A stretch of 64,000 nucleotides of DNA from Anaeramoeba ignava. Taxonomy: Eukaryota; Metamonada; Anaeramoebidae. The translations under genes were made by a program, and so were the position numbers. Within the stretch, counting starts at the first letter, position 1. Each line of letters starts with the position of its first letter. Where the stretch lies: the NCBI GenBank assembly GCA_028826165.1, contig JAPDFW010000059.1:1067001-1131000 (forward strand), written 5' to 3'. Below are positions 24,011 to 35,174 of the stretch, piece by piece. The notes below the pieces were generated by a model. That model searched no databases and was not told where the DNA came from. It was given only the letters and a program-made list of their open reading frames with translations.

Positions 24011-24418
24011 TAATTATTATTTAATTATATTTATTATTAAATTTTATTAAATTTATATTTAAAAAATTAATCAATTTTTTTTCCCTTTTATTCTTTTTTT
24101 TTTTCTCATTTATCCTTTTTTTTGAGAATTTTCGTTTGCTAAATCAACTTAGATCGTTTTATATTTTGATTTAAATTAAATTAATTAAAAAATAAATTTA
24201 TAATTAATAGATTAAAAGGATAATTAATTAATTAAAAAAAAAAATTTTTTTTTAAATTTTTTACTTTAAAAAAATTTAATTTGTAAAAAAGAACCATTTT
24301 TTCATTCAATTGTTTTGTTTATTCAAGTTTTTTAATTTTTAATTTTAATTTTAATTTTAATTTTTACTTTTAACTTTTCTTCTTCTTTTTTTTTGTGGAA
24401 CAAGAACAACAAAAAAAA

Positions 24419-25390
24419 ATGTCAAATTCAAATTTTGGAATAGAAACAAATTTTGAAATGAATTCATTTGATGAAGAATCATTACCATTACCATTTCAAA
24501 GTGATTTACTTCTCTCTTCTTTGGATTTCCTTGATTATGCTTTTTTGGATTCTCATTTTCATTCCATTTTGTTTACTAATCTTGATCGCAATTATTATTC
24601 AAATTTTGGTAATAATTTCGATTTTGATCTTGATTCTCTAAGTCCCTTTTCTATTAATAATGATTTCCCTGATTTTTTTCAACCGATTAATCAACCACGA
24701 ATTTTTACATTTGAATTAGATAAAAATTCTTTTTTTGATTCCCCAATGAATGATAACTCAGAATATCAAGAATTTTTCTCAATTTTTCCCAATTTCACAA
24801 CAAATGAAGAGTCTAAGTTATTCAATTCGAACCCCATTTCATTTCAACAAAAAGAACAAAAAATGGATCTAAAAGAAGAAGAGCAAAAAATGGATTTAAA
24901 AGAAGAACAAAAAATGGATTCAAAAGAAGAACAACAAACATCAACAGACTTAAAGGAAAAAATAGAAGAATTAATTCAAAATCGAAAGAAAAAAAGAAAT
25001 CAAACAAAAACAACTTTTCGACTTCAATGTTTTTCTCAAATTTCACCAAAGGAATTTGTTTATATTCGTAGAAATAAAAAGAGAATTCAAATTGGTAAAA
25101 ATTTTTCACTTAAAAAACATGGAATGGAAATTGGTGATAAAATTGTTATTACAAGTAAATTAATTAATCTTGAAACTCAAATTACTAAAAGAAGTGTAGA
25201 TCTTATTAAAAGAAGTTATCGGAATGCGTTTAAACCAAAAGGATTCATAATTAGTGAAAGATATTCAAGAGGAGATTTGATTTTTGAATTTGAAGGAAAA
25301 CCTAAAAGTAAAACAGAAAGAAAACCTAAAAGGCAAACAAAAAGAAAACCTAAAAGTAAAACAAAAAGAAAATCAAACAATTTAACTTAA
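24419..25390 (+). CDS. Unknown-domain family protein B
   Basis: 323 residues. The N-terminus matches protein A; then comes an F/D/N/S-rich acidic region (residues 40-140), a short repeat built on KMDLKEEEQ (near 150-175), the ~110-residue basic domain (about 180-290; FRLQCFSQIS to GDLIFEFEG), and a K/R-rich tail of repeated KPKSKTKR-like words. The acidic-then-basic layout resembles a transcriptional regulator, but no known DNA-binding motif is recognised. The gene and its upstream ~370 bp are a recent duplicate of A. Confidence 0.75.
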   Translation: MSNSNFGIETNFEMNSFDEESLPLPFQSDLLLSSLDFLDYAFLDSHFHSILFTNLDRNYYSNFGNNFDFDLDSLSPFSINNDFPDFFQPINQPRIFTFELDKNSFFDSPMNDNSEYQEFFSIFPNFTTNEESKLFNSNPISFQQKEQKMDLKEEEQKMDLKEEQKMDSKEEQQTSTDLKEKIEELIQNRKKKRNQTKTTFRLQCFSQISPKEFVYIRRNKKRIQIGKNFSLKKHGMEIGDKIVITSKLINLETQITKRSVDLIKRSYRNAFKPKGFIISERYSRGDLIFEFEGKPKSKTERKPKRQTKRKPKSKTKRKSNNLT

Positions 25391-25469
25391 TTGAGCAAAT
25401 CGATATCAGAAATTGAAAAAAACATTTTAATTTTAATTTAATTTTAATTTAATTTTAATAAAAAAAAAA

Positions 25470-26460
25470 AAGAAAAAAAAGTGGAATAAATTTTTTATTT
25501 TAAATATAATAAGAAATAAATTAAAATTTAATTAATAATTTAATTTAAAATCTCTTTATAATTTAATTTTATTATTATTTATATTTATATTTATTATTGA
25601 TCTCTTTTTCAAAATTGAAAATAAAAAAAGAAAAAAGTGGAATAAATTTTAATAAGAAATAAATTGAAATTTAATTAATAATTTAATTTAAAATTTCTTA
25701 ATAATTTAATTTAATTATTATTTATATTTATATTTATTATTAATCTCTTTTTCAAAATTGAAATAAATAAAGAGAAAAAAGTGGAATAAATTTTAATAAG
25801 AAATAAATTTAAATTTAATTAATAATTTAATTTAAAATATCTTAATAATTTAATTTAATTATTATTTATATTTATATTTATTATTGATCTCTTTTTCAAA
25901 ATTGAAATAAATAAAGAGAAAAAAGTGGAATAAATTATAATAAGAAATAAATTGAAATTTAATTAATAATTTAATTTAAAATTTCTTAATAATTTATTTT
26001 TATTATTATTTTATTTATATTTATATTTATTATTAATCTCGAAAGAAAAAGAAAAATTGAAATAAATAAAGAGAAAAATTTGGAATAAAATTTAATAAGA
26101 ATTTAAATTTAAATTTAATCAATCAAAATTTAAATTTAAAATTTATTAATAATAAATTTTATTTTAATTTATTTATTTTTAATAATTTAATTTATTATTA
26201 ATCTATTTTTTTATTAATTCTTTTTAAAAGAAATAAAAAAGAAAAAAGTGGAATAAATTATAATAAGAAATAAATTAAAATTTAATTAATAATTTAATTT
26301 AAAATTTCTTTATAATTTAATTTAATTATTATTTTTATTTATATTTATTATTAATCTATTTTTCGAATTTGAAAGAAAAAAAAGAAAAAAGTGGAATAAA
26401 TTTGAAAAAAATTAAATAAATAAAAAAGTGGAATAAATTTTAATAAGAAATAAATTTAAA
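25470..26460. repeat. Satellite block 3
   Basis: About seven units of the same ~140-bp satellite (AAGTGGAATAAA near 25480, 25637, 25782, 25924, 26247, 26388 and 26427), degenerating towards 26460. It separates family genes B and C. Confidence 0.8.
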
Positions 26461-26773
26461 TTTTAACTAAATTTGAATTAAAATAGTTTTGAAATATTAA
26501 CTGTAAATTAATTATTTATTTTTCCCTTTTTTAAAAAAATTTTTTTTCCTTTTAAAATTAAATAAAAACAAAAGATCAAAATAAAGGAAAAAAAAATTAA
26601 AATTAAAATTTTTTATTCAAAAGGGCAAATAAATTATTTTTTATTTTTAAAGCAGAATTTAATTTTAATAAAATCATTTTTCATTTATTTTATTTTTTAC
26701 TTTAATTTTTAAACAATTTTCAATTCTTTTTTTTTTTTTTTCAAATTAAAACAAATCAAAATAAATCAAAACA

Positions 26774-27910
26774 ATGTTCGTTTCAGATTTTTATACAGAT
26801 CCTATTTTCGATGTTTATCTTCAAGACGAGAATGCTTTTGGGGGTGAATATTCTAGTAATTCAATTTCTCAACAATCTTTGAATCGTTTTTATTCAAATT
26901 TTACGAATTTTGAAAATGATTATTCAACTAATTTTTTTGAAGAAGAAAATTCCAAAAAAGAAATGGATTTTAATTTAAAATTTGAAGATGATCAATCAGT
27001 TAATTTCTCAGTTAATTTCTCAGGTCAATCAAAAGAACAAATTGAAGAACAAATTGAACAAGAAATTCAAGAAGAAATTCAAGAAGAACAAATTGAAGAA
27101 CAAATTCAAGAACAAATTCAAGAACAAATTCAAGAACAAATTCAAGAACAAATTCAAGAACAAATTCAAGAACAAATTCAAGAACAAATTCAAGAACAAA
27201 TTCAAGAACAAATTCAAGAACAAATTCAAGAACAAATTCAAGAACAAGAACAAATTGAAGAACAAGAAGAAATTCAACAAGAAATTGAAAAAGAAGAAAT
27301 TGAAAAAGAACAAATTGAAAAAGAACAAATTCAAGAACAAATTGAAAAAGAACAAATTGATGAAAATGGAGATGATGAAAATGGAGATGATGAAAATGGA
27401 GATGATGAAAATGGAGATGATGAAAATGGAGATGATGAAAATGGAGATGATGAAAATGGAGATGATGAAAATGGAGATGATGAAAAAGAAGAAATATCAA
27501 CAGAATCAAAGAAAGAGTTACAAGAATTGTTTCAAAACAGAAGTCCAAAAAAAGGTGAAACAAAAATATCTTTTCGACTTTCATGCTTTTCTCAAGTTAC
27601 ACAAAAGGAATTTGTTTATATCCTTAGAAATAAAAATAAGTGCCAAATTAATCATAATTTTTCACTTAAAAATCCTGGAATGGGAATTGGTGATTTTCTT
27701 GTTATCAAAAAAAGATTAATGGTAACTGAAAGAGAAATAGAAGGAAGAAAGAGAGATAATGTTAGAAAAAGCTACCGAGTTGGTTTTAAACGAAAAGGAT
27801 TTGAAATTGTAAAACCACATAAAAGAGGAGATTTGATTTTTAAATATCTTGGATTCACACCAAAACCAAAAAAAACAAAAGGAGAAAGACAAAGAAAATC
27901 TTGGAAATAA
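26774..27910 (+). CDS. Unknown-domain family protein C with Q/E/I and D/E/N/G repeats
   Basis: 378 residues from an ATG after a purine-rich leader. The N-terminal 75 residues are aromatic and acidic. Residues ~90-195 are a predicted long charged helix of QEQI/EEQI tetramers (coiled-coil-like). Residues ~196-237 are about eight copies of DENGD. The family basic domain follows (about 250-365: FRLSCFSQVT, KEFVYILRNKN, NFSLKNPGMGIGDF, RKSYRVGFKRKGF, KPHKRGDLIFKYLG). Function unknown. The domain ends close to the stop, as in A and D. Open frames on the other strand and frames across the repeats are shadows. Confidence 0.75.
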   Translation: MFVSDFYTDPIFDVYLQDENAFGGEYSSNSISQQSLNRFYSNFTNFENDYSTNFFEEENSKKEMDFNLKFEDDQSVNFSVNFSGQSKEQIEEQIEQEIQEEIQEEQIEEQIQEQIQEQIQEQIQEQIQEQIQEQIQEQIQEQIQEQIQEQIQEQIQEQEQIEEQEEIQQEIEKEEIEKEQIEKEQIQEQIEKEQIDENGDDENGDDENGDDENGDDENGDDENGDDENGDDENGDDEKEEISTESKKELQELFQNRSPKKGETKISFRLSCFSQVTQKEFVYILRNKNKCQINHNFSLKNPGMGIGDFLVIKKRLMVTEREIEGRKRDNVRKSYRVGFKRKGFEIVKPHKRGDLIFKYLGFTPKPKKTKGERQRKSWK

Positions 27911-27919
27911 TTTTCCAAT

Positions 27920-28995
27920 TTTGAATTTGAATTTGATTTTCATTTTGAATTTGAAAAAATAAATTGAATTTGATTTTTGATTTTGAATTTGAATTTGAAT
28001 TTGAATTTGAATTTGAATTTGATTCATATTTTGATTTTTGATTTTGATTTTGAATTTGAATTTGAATTTGATTTTGATTTTGATTTTGATTTTGATTTTG
28101 AATTTGATTCATATTTTGAATTTGAATTTGATTTTGATTTTGAATTTGATTTTGAATTTGATTTTCAATTTGAATTTGAATTTGAATTTGAATTTGAATT
28201 TGATTTTGATTCATATTTTGATTTTTGATTTTGATTTTGAATTTGAATTTGAATTTGATTTTGATTTTGATTTTGATTTATTTTGATTTTGATTTTGAAT
28301 TTGATTTTGATTTTGAATTTGATTTTGAATTTGATTTTGAATTTGATTTTGAATTTGAATTTGATTTTGATTTTGAATTTGAAAAAATAAATTGAATTTG
28401 ATTTTGAATTTGATTTTGATTTTGATTTTGAATTTGAATTTGATTTTGAATTTGTTTTTGATTTTGATTTTCATTTTGAATTTGCATTTGATTTTGATTT
28501 TGATTTTGATTTTGAATTTGAATTTGATTCTGATTCTGATTCATATTCATATTCAGATTCAGATTCGGGTTCATATTCAGATTCAGATGTTGATTTTGAA
28601 TTTGAATTTCATTTTGAATTTGAAAAAATAAATTGAATTTGATTTTGAATTTGATTTTGATTTTAAATTTGATTTTGAATTTGATTTTGATTTTGATTTT
28701 GATTTTGATTTTGATTTTGATTCATATGTTGATTTTGAATTTAATTTTAATTTTGATTTTGATTTTGAATTTGAATTTGAATTTGAATTTGAATTTGATT
28801 TTGATTTTGAATTTGATTTTGATTTTGAATTTGAATTTGATTTTGAATTTGATTTTGATTTTGAATTTGATTTTGATTTTGAATTTGATTTTGATTTTGA
28901 ATTTGATTTTGATTTTGAATTTGAATTTGATTTTGAATTTGATTCTGAATTTGATTTTGATTTAGAATTTGAATTTGAATTTGATTTTGAATTTG
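27920..28995. repeat. TTTGAA/TTTTGA hexamer tract
   Basis: About 1.1 kb of GAATTT and GATTTT hexamers with a higher-order duplication: a segment containing GAAAAAATAAATTGAATTTG recurs near 27952, 28381 and 28622. No gene is supported. The many NQ, IL and DF frames here are artefacts. Confidence 0.8.
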
Positions 28996-29155
28996 AATTT
29001 AAGTTTTAAAAATATTCCTCCATTGAATATTAATTTAATGTAATTGAAAAAAAAATTTATTTGAAATGAAAAAAAAATTTAAAAAAAAAAAATGAAAATT
29101 AAAAAAATTTTTTTTAAATTTTAATTCTCATTTTTTTTTTTTAATTTATTTTAGA

Positions 29156-32100
29156 ATGGCAAATCCAAATCGAGTAACAATTTCAAATTATGTTTATAAA
29201 CCGAAAATCAGAGTTTTAAATGCAGAAAATTCACAACAAATTTATCAAAATATTAAAAACAATTTTTTAATTGAACAAAATCCATCCCTTTTTGAAAACA
29301 ATTCAGAAAGAAAATCCCCTTTAAACATAATCAAAGCAACACCTCAAAATAACACAAAATTTAATTCTTTTGAAAACCAAAACAAAACGAAAGTTTATTC
29401 TTACAAACCAAAGAATCAAAAATATAATTCAAAATTAGATTCTCCAAAAACAACATATAAATCAAATTCTCCAAAAACAACATATAAATCAAATTATAAA
29501 TCAAATTCTCCAAAAACAACATATAAATCAAATTCTCCAAAAACAACATATGAATCAAATTATAAATCAAATTCTCCAAATTCAAATTCTCCAAAAACAA
29601 GTTATAAATCAAATTCTCCAAAAACAAGTTATAAATCAAATTATAAATCAAATTCAAATTCTCCAAAAACAACATATAAATCAAATTCTCCAAAAACAAC
29701 ATATGAATCAAATTATAAATCAAATTCTCCAAATTCAAATTCTCCAAAAACAACATATAAATCAAAATCAAATTATAAATCAAATTCAAATTCTCCAAAA
29801 ACAAGTTATAAATCAAATTCTCCAAAAACAAGTTATAAATCAAATTCTCCAAAAACAACATATAAATCAAATTCTCCAAAAACAACATATGAATCAAATT
29901 ATAAATCAAATTCTCCAAATTCAAATTCTCCAAAAACAACATATAAATCAAATTCTCCAAAAACAACATATAAATCAAATTCAAATTATAAATCAAATTA
30001 TAAATCAAATTCAAATTATAAATCAAATTATAAATCAAATTCAAATTCAAATTCTGAATCAAATTCTCCAAATTCAAATTCTCCAAAAACAACATATAAA
30101 TCAAATTCTCCAAAAACAAGTTATAAATCAAATTATAAATCAAATTCTCCAAATTCAAACAATATAATAAAGGATAATAATCAATCAATAGTTTTACATA
30201 GGCCTCAAAGAAGTACTTCATTATATTCTAAACGAGAAAATTACCAAAATAACAATTCACCTTATGATTCTTTTCATGATCAAAAATCAAGAATAAAAGA
30301 TACAAAAATTCCACAATTTCTCTCAAAAAAAGATGAATCAATTTTTGATTCAAAATCAGAATCAAATTTACCAATAGAATTAGAATCAAAATCACAATCA
30401 GAACCACAATTCAAATTTAATCCAAATTTTGCTCGTTTTGCAAGAAATACAACAGCTCCAACTCATAATCCAATACAATTTGAAAAAAAAATCAATAATA
30501 TAGATTCAAATAAAAAATTTGGAAAACAAAAAAAAGTTAAATTTAAAATCGATCAAGAAAATACTTTTAATTCAAAAAAACCTGAAAAAATTGAAATCAA
30601 AAATAATCATCAAGAAAATACTTTTAATTCAAAAAAAATTGAAAAAACTGAAATCAAAAATAATCAAGAAAATACTTTTAATTCAAAAAAAATAGAAAAA
30701 ACTGAAATCAAAAATAATCAAGAAAATACTTTTAATTCAAAAAAAATAGAAAAAACTGAAATCAAAATCGATCAAGAAAATACTTTTAATTCAAAAAAAA
30801 TAGAAAAAACTGAAATTAAAAATAATCAAGAAAATACTTTTAATTCAAAAAAAATTGAAAAAACTGAAATCAAAAATAATCATCAAGAAAATACTTTTAA
30901 TTCAAAAAAAATTGAAAAAACTGAAATCAAAAATAATCAAGAAAATACTTTTAATTCAAAAAAAATAGAAAAAACTGAAATCAAAAATAATCAAGAAAAT
31001 ACTTTTAATTCAAAAAAAATAGAAAAAACTGAAATCAAAATCGATCAAGAAAATACTTTTAATTCAAAAAAAATTGAAAAAACTGAAATCAAAAATAATC
31101 AAGAAAATACTTTTAATTCAAAAAAAATAGAAAAAACTGAAATTAAAAATAATCAAGAAAATACTTTTAATTCAAAAAAAATTGAAAAAACTGAAATCAA
31201 AAATAATCATCAAGAAAATACTTTTAATTCAAAAAAAATAGAAACAAACCAACAAATTTTGGAAACAGAAAAATTTATTCCAAAAAATCATACAAAAAAT
31301 CATACTCAAAAAATATCAAAAAAATTATCCAATAAACCATCAAGAGTAGCACCAGAACCTGAATTACCACCAACAATGTCAGAATATAAGAAACTTCAAG
31401 TGATTTTTTTTAATAATATTAACAAAAAAAAGAAAGAAAGAAAGAAAGAAATAATTTTAAAAATTTATAAAATAATAATTTTAATAATTTAACAGGAAAT
31501 TATTGGGTTTCCTCCAATTAGAAATTTACCACAAGAAGAAACAGATTTAATTTTTCAATTTAGAGATTATTTAAAATTTCAAACAAGAGCTTTTCCTAAA
31601 TTCATGAAATCAGTTAATTGGGGGAATAAAGAAGAAGAAAAAGAAGGAAAAAAATTGATTTCTGAATGGCAACCACTTGATATAGTATCTGTTTTGGAGC
31701 TTTTATCTTGTGAGATTGAAGAAGAATTTATTAAAGAATTTACAGTTAGTCAACTTGAACAATTTAGTGATGATGTAAATATTTATTTTATTGATTAATT
31801 TAATTTAATTTGATTTAATTTAATTGATTTAATTAATTTATTTAATTGATTTAATTTAATTTAATTGATTTGATTTAATTGATTTGATTTAATTGATTGA
31901 TTTGATTTAATTGATTGATTTGATTTGAATTGATTGATTTGATTTAATTGATTGATTTGATTTAATTGATTGATTTAATTATTAGGAACTTATGCTATAT
32001 TTATTGCAACTTGTACAAGGTTTAAGATATGAAAAATCATTGAAATCACCATTTATTCAATTTTTAATTAAAAGAGCCACAACTAATTTTGTATTTGGAA

Positions 32101-33786
32101 TTCTGTTTTATTGGTATGTTTGGGTAGAAAGAAATGATAAAGATTATAGTATTTTTGGAAAAGTTCAATTAGAATTCGCAAAATCTTGTCTTGAATCACC
32201 AAAAGGAAATTACACACTGCAAATAATTACAAGACAAGAAAAATTATTGAAGAGTTTAATTGATATGAGCCAAGAAATTTCAAACTCAAAACAATCAAGA
32301 AGAAAAAAAATACAATTTTTAAAATCAGGATTTAAAAAACAAGGCAAATTTCATTCTTTACTTAAATTTGAAAGTCTTCCTCTTCCACTTGATCCATTGG
32401 TTGTTGTGGATTCAGTTATTCCTGAAATGATCCATATTTTTAAAAGTGCACTTAATCCAATTAAGGTTTCGTTTGGTTTTCCAATGAAAAATATAATTTA
32501 TTCAATTATTTTTAAGTTTGGTGATGATATAAGACAAGATAATTTGGTTATCCAAATGATTATTTTGATAGATAAATTACTCAAAAATCAACATTTAGAT
32601 TTGCGATTCACACCTTATAAAGTTCTTCCTTTTGGTTCAAATGCTGGTATTATGGAATTTGTAAATGCAAAACCTTTATCTCATATTATTTCAGAGTATT
32701 CTAAACTTTCAGAATATTTCAAGTCGATTGAACCTGATTCTGGAACTGAATATGGATTTAGTCCTACAATTATGGATACTTATGTTAAATCTTGTGGTAA
32801 TTTAATTATTTAATATTTAATATTTAATATTTAATATTTAATATTTAATATTTAATATTTAATATTTAATATTTAATATTTATTATTTAAAATTTAATAT
32901 TTAATATTTAATATTTAATATTTAATATTTAATATTTAATATTTAATATTTAATATTTATTATTTATTATTTAATATTTATTATTTAATATTTATTATTT
33001 ATTATTTAATATTTAATATTTAATATTTAATATTTAATATTTAATATTTAATATTTATTATTTATTATTTAATATTTATTATTTAATATTTAATATTTTA
33101 TATTTATTATTTATTTAATATTTAATATTTAATATTTAATATTTAATATTTAATATTTATTATTTAATATTTATTATTCATTATTTAATATTTATTATTC
33201 ATTATTCATTTCGTAAATTCAAGCTGGTTATTCTCTTGTTACATTTTTACTTGGAGTTGGAGATCGCCATTTAGATAATCTCATGCTTTGTCCTGATGGA
33301 AGATTACTTCATATTGATTTTGGATATATTTTTGGACATGATCCAAAACCATTTCCACCACCAATGAAACTTTGTAAAGAAATGATTGATGCAATGATGG
33401 GAACTCAAAGTACTCATTATAAATATTTTAAAGTTTTGTGTTGCTCAGCTTATAATATTTTAAGAAAATCTGCTCATTTGATTTTAAATCTTCTTTCTTT
33501 AATGGTTGATGCTAAAATTCCTGATTTAGAAGGTGATCCTTTAGGTTGTATTCTTAGAGTAATTTTTTTTATTTAAAAATTTTCGAAATCGGAAAAAAAT
33601 TATTCAAAATCGGAAAAAATTATTTTTTTTTCCTTTCTTTTTTAGATTCAAGAAAAATTTCAATTAAATTTATCTGACCAATTAGCTTCTCAATATCTTG
33701 AAAATGTTATTGATGAATCTGTAAATGCATTATTTCCACAAGTTTTTGAAAAAATTCACCAATGGGCTCAATATTGGAGAAGTTAA
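29156..33786 (+). CDS. VPS34: Class III phosphatidylinositol 3-kinase (Vps34) with a repeat N-terminus
   Basis: Exons 29156..31399, 31496..31774, 31986..32796, 33224..33558 and 33646..33786, phases consistent, 1269 residues. From residue ~746 the protein is Vps34: [32 protein letters not shown] and [14 protein letters not shown] (helical domain), [17 protein letters not shown] (lobe with the ATP lysine region), [18 protein letters not shown] (catalytic loop, D ~1124), [20 protein letters not shown] (DFG ~1142) and the C-terminal helix ending HQWAQYWRS. It makes PI3P for endosome and autophagy traffic with Vps15 and Beclin. The first ~745 residues hold no recognisable C2 domain; they are SPKTTYKSN repeats and [18 protein letters not shown] repeats, joined directly to the helical domain through SEYKKLQ. 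An acceptor-like TTTTAG sits just before the ATG, so an upstream exon is possible, but none is seen. Confidence 0.88.
29440..30160 (+). repeat. SPKTTYKSN-encoding repeat in VPS34 exon 1
   Basis: Repeats of TCTCCAAAAACAACATATAA and AAATCAAATTATAAATCAAA encode S/P/K/T/Y/N-rich disordered sequence. Frames seen on the other strand (LENLIYNL) are shadows. Confidence 0.8.
30545..31240 (+). repeat. 54-bp repeat in VPS34 exon 1
   Basis: About thirteen copies of a 54-57-bp unit encoding [18 protein letters not shown], some with an extra His codon (NNHQ) or with KID for KNN. The copies are nearly identical, which implies recent tandem expansion. Confidence 0.85.
32797..33223 (+). repeat. TAATATT-repeat intron of VPS34
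   Basis: The 427-bp intron 3 (donor GTAATT, acceptor TTCAAG) is nearly pure TAATATT/TTATTATT heptamer repeat. It interrupts the kinase domain between KSC and AGYSLV. Confidence 0.85.
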
Positions 33787-34076
33787 ACTGCAATTTATTT
33801 TAAAACAATTTTATTTCAAAAGAATTTATTTCAAAAGAATTTTATTTCAAAACAATTATTTTAAAAAACTTTATTTCAAAACAATTTTATTTCAAAGAAT
33901 TTTATTTCAAAAAAGATTAAATGTATTCAAATTAATTAACTTTTTTTTTTTGTTTTTGAGAAAAACTCGGAAAAAAAATCGGAAAAAAAACACGGAAAAA
34001 ACTGAAGACGGAAAAAAAAAAAGAGGATCATTTTTTGAATCATTTTTTTCTGTATTTGAAAAGCAAAAAAAAAAAA
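33787..34076. other. Spacer with ATTTCAAAA repeats
   Basis: From 33797 to 33915 there are repeats of TTTATTTCAAAACAATT. From 33958 to 34012 CGGAAAAAA recurs five times. No coding region is supported; the frames across it are not conserved. Confidence 0.5.
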
Positions 34077-34475
34077 ATGGGCAAAAAAAATAGACAAAAA
34101 AATGCACAAAAAACAAAAAATCTCAAAGAAATTATTCAGAGAAGAAAACAAAGAAGAAAAAGAAAAGGAGAAACAACAACAATTTGGAGATTAAAATGCT
34201 TTTCAAAAATTTATGGAATAGATTATGTTTATATTTGCAGAAATGGATCCAAAATTAAAATTCCAAAAAGTTTTACTTTGAAAAACCCAAACTTGAAAAA
34301 AGGTGATTTAATCAAAATTGATTCACGTCTTTTTAGAATTGAACAAGCAATAGGAAAAAAAAGACCAATTGATTCAATAAGAAGATCGTATAGAAAAGCT
34401 TTTTCAGATCACGGCTTCAAAATTAATAAAGCTTACAACAGAAATTATTTAGTTTTTGAGTTTTTAGGTAAATAA
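34077..34475 (+). CDS. Unknown-domain family protein D (domain only)
   Basis: 132 residues from the first credible ATG (34077; the frame is open further upstream without ATG). After a K/R/Q-rich start it is just the family domain: WRLKCFSKIYG, DYVYICRNGSK, SFTLKNPNLKKGDLIKI, RRSYRKAFSDHGFKIN and LVFEFLGK. It is the most divergent of the four, and it lacks both the acidic N-terminus and the flanking satellite. Because it stands alone, it marks the borders of the conserved unit. Function unknown. Confidence 0.68.
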   Translation: MGKKNRQKNAQKTKNLKEIIQRRKQRRKRKGETTTIWRLKCFSKIYGIDYVYICRNGSKIKIPKSFTLKNPNLKKGDLIKIDSRLFRIEQAIGKKRPIDSIRRSYRKAFSDHGFKINKAYNRNYLVFEFLGK

Positions 34476-34746
34476 AAAAATTCAAAACGTTTAAAAAGAA
34501 AAAAATTCTATTTTTTATTAAAATTCTTTTTACAAAGTACTTTTTTTTTTGTTTTTAATAAATTCATTCTTGTTCCAATCCACTTTTTTTTTTATTCCAA
34601 TTTTCAAAAGAAAAAAAAAAAGGGAAAAATTGAAAGGGAGAAAAATTTTTGAAATTAATTAAAAAAAATAAAAGAGTGATCTTTTTCATTTTTTCTTTTG
34701 TTTTTTTTTTAGTTTGTTTATTTTTTAATTTTTTTTTTGGTTTTAA

Positions 34747-34947
34747 ATGAATTGTCTTCATCAAAATGATAGTTCTCAAGATTTTGTAAATAATGATGAA
34801 GGAATTAATGGAAGAAATCCCTTTGATCCGGGTTATGATGGCTCCGATAATAACCAACAAAAATTCATAGAACAAACACAGCAAAAATTGAAGTTGTTAA
34901 TTTCACAGGATGTTTTCGATTGCAAAAATACAGAGAAGATGATTTGA
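34747..34947 (+). CDS. Small hypothetical ORF
   Basis: 66 residues starting with ATG after a T-rich leader. Base composition is less skewed than its surroundings (NPFDPGYDG; a helix near KFIEQTQQKLKLL). I do not recognise it. It may be a fragment of a larger gene, a small gene, or chance. The 230 bp after it hold nothing recognisable. Confidence 0.3.
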   Translation: MNCLHQNDSSQDFVNNDEGINGRNPFDPGYDGSDNNQQKFIEQTQQKLKLLISQDVFDCKNTEKMI

Positions 34948-35174
34948 ATTGAATTGATTTTTGTTATTTTTTTTAAGTTTTTTTTATTATTTTTTTTGTT
35001 AAATTTTTTAAGTTTTTTTGTTTAAATTTTGTTTGGAACAAAATAAAATTTAATCAGAAATTGTTTTTAATTCCCTTTTTCTTTTGTTTTTTAATTTTGT
35101 TTTTTAATTTTATTCTTAATTCCCCTTTTAACCATTTTTTAACCATTTTTAATTTATTATTTTGTTTGAATTTT

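Noticed and set aside
27012-27719. Other-frame and antisense frames across family gene C
   Set aside because: They exist only because the QEQI and DENGD repeats are open in every frame.
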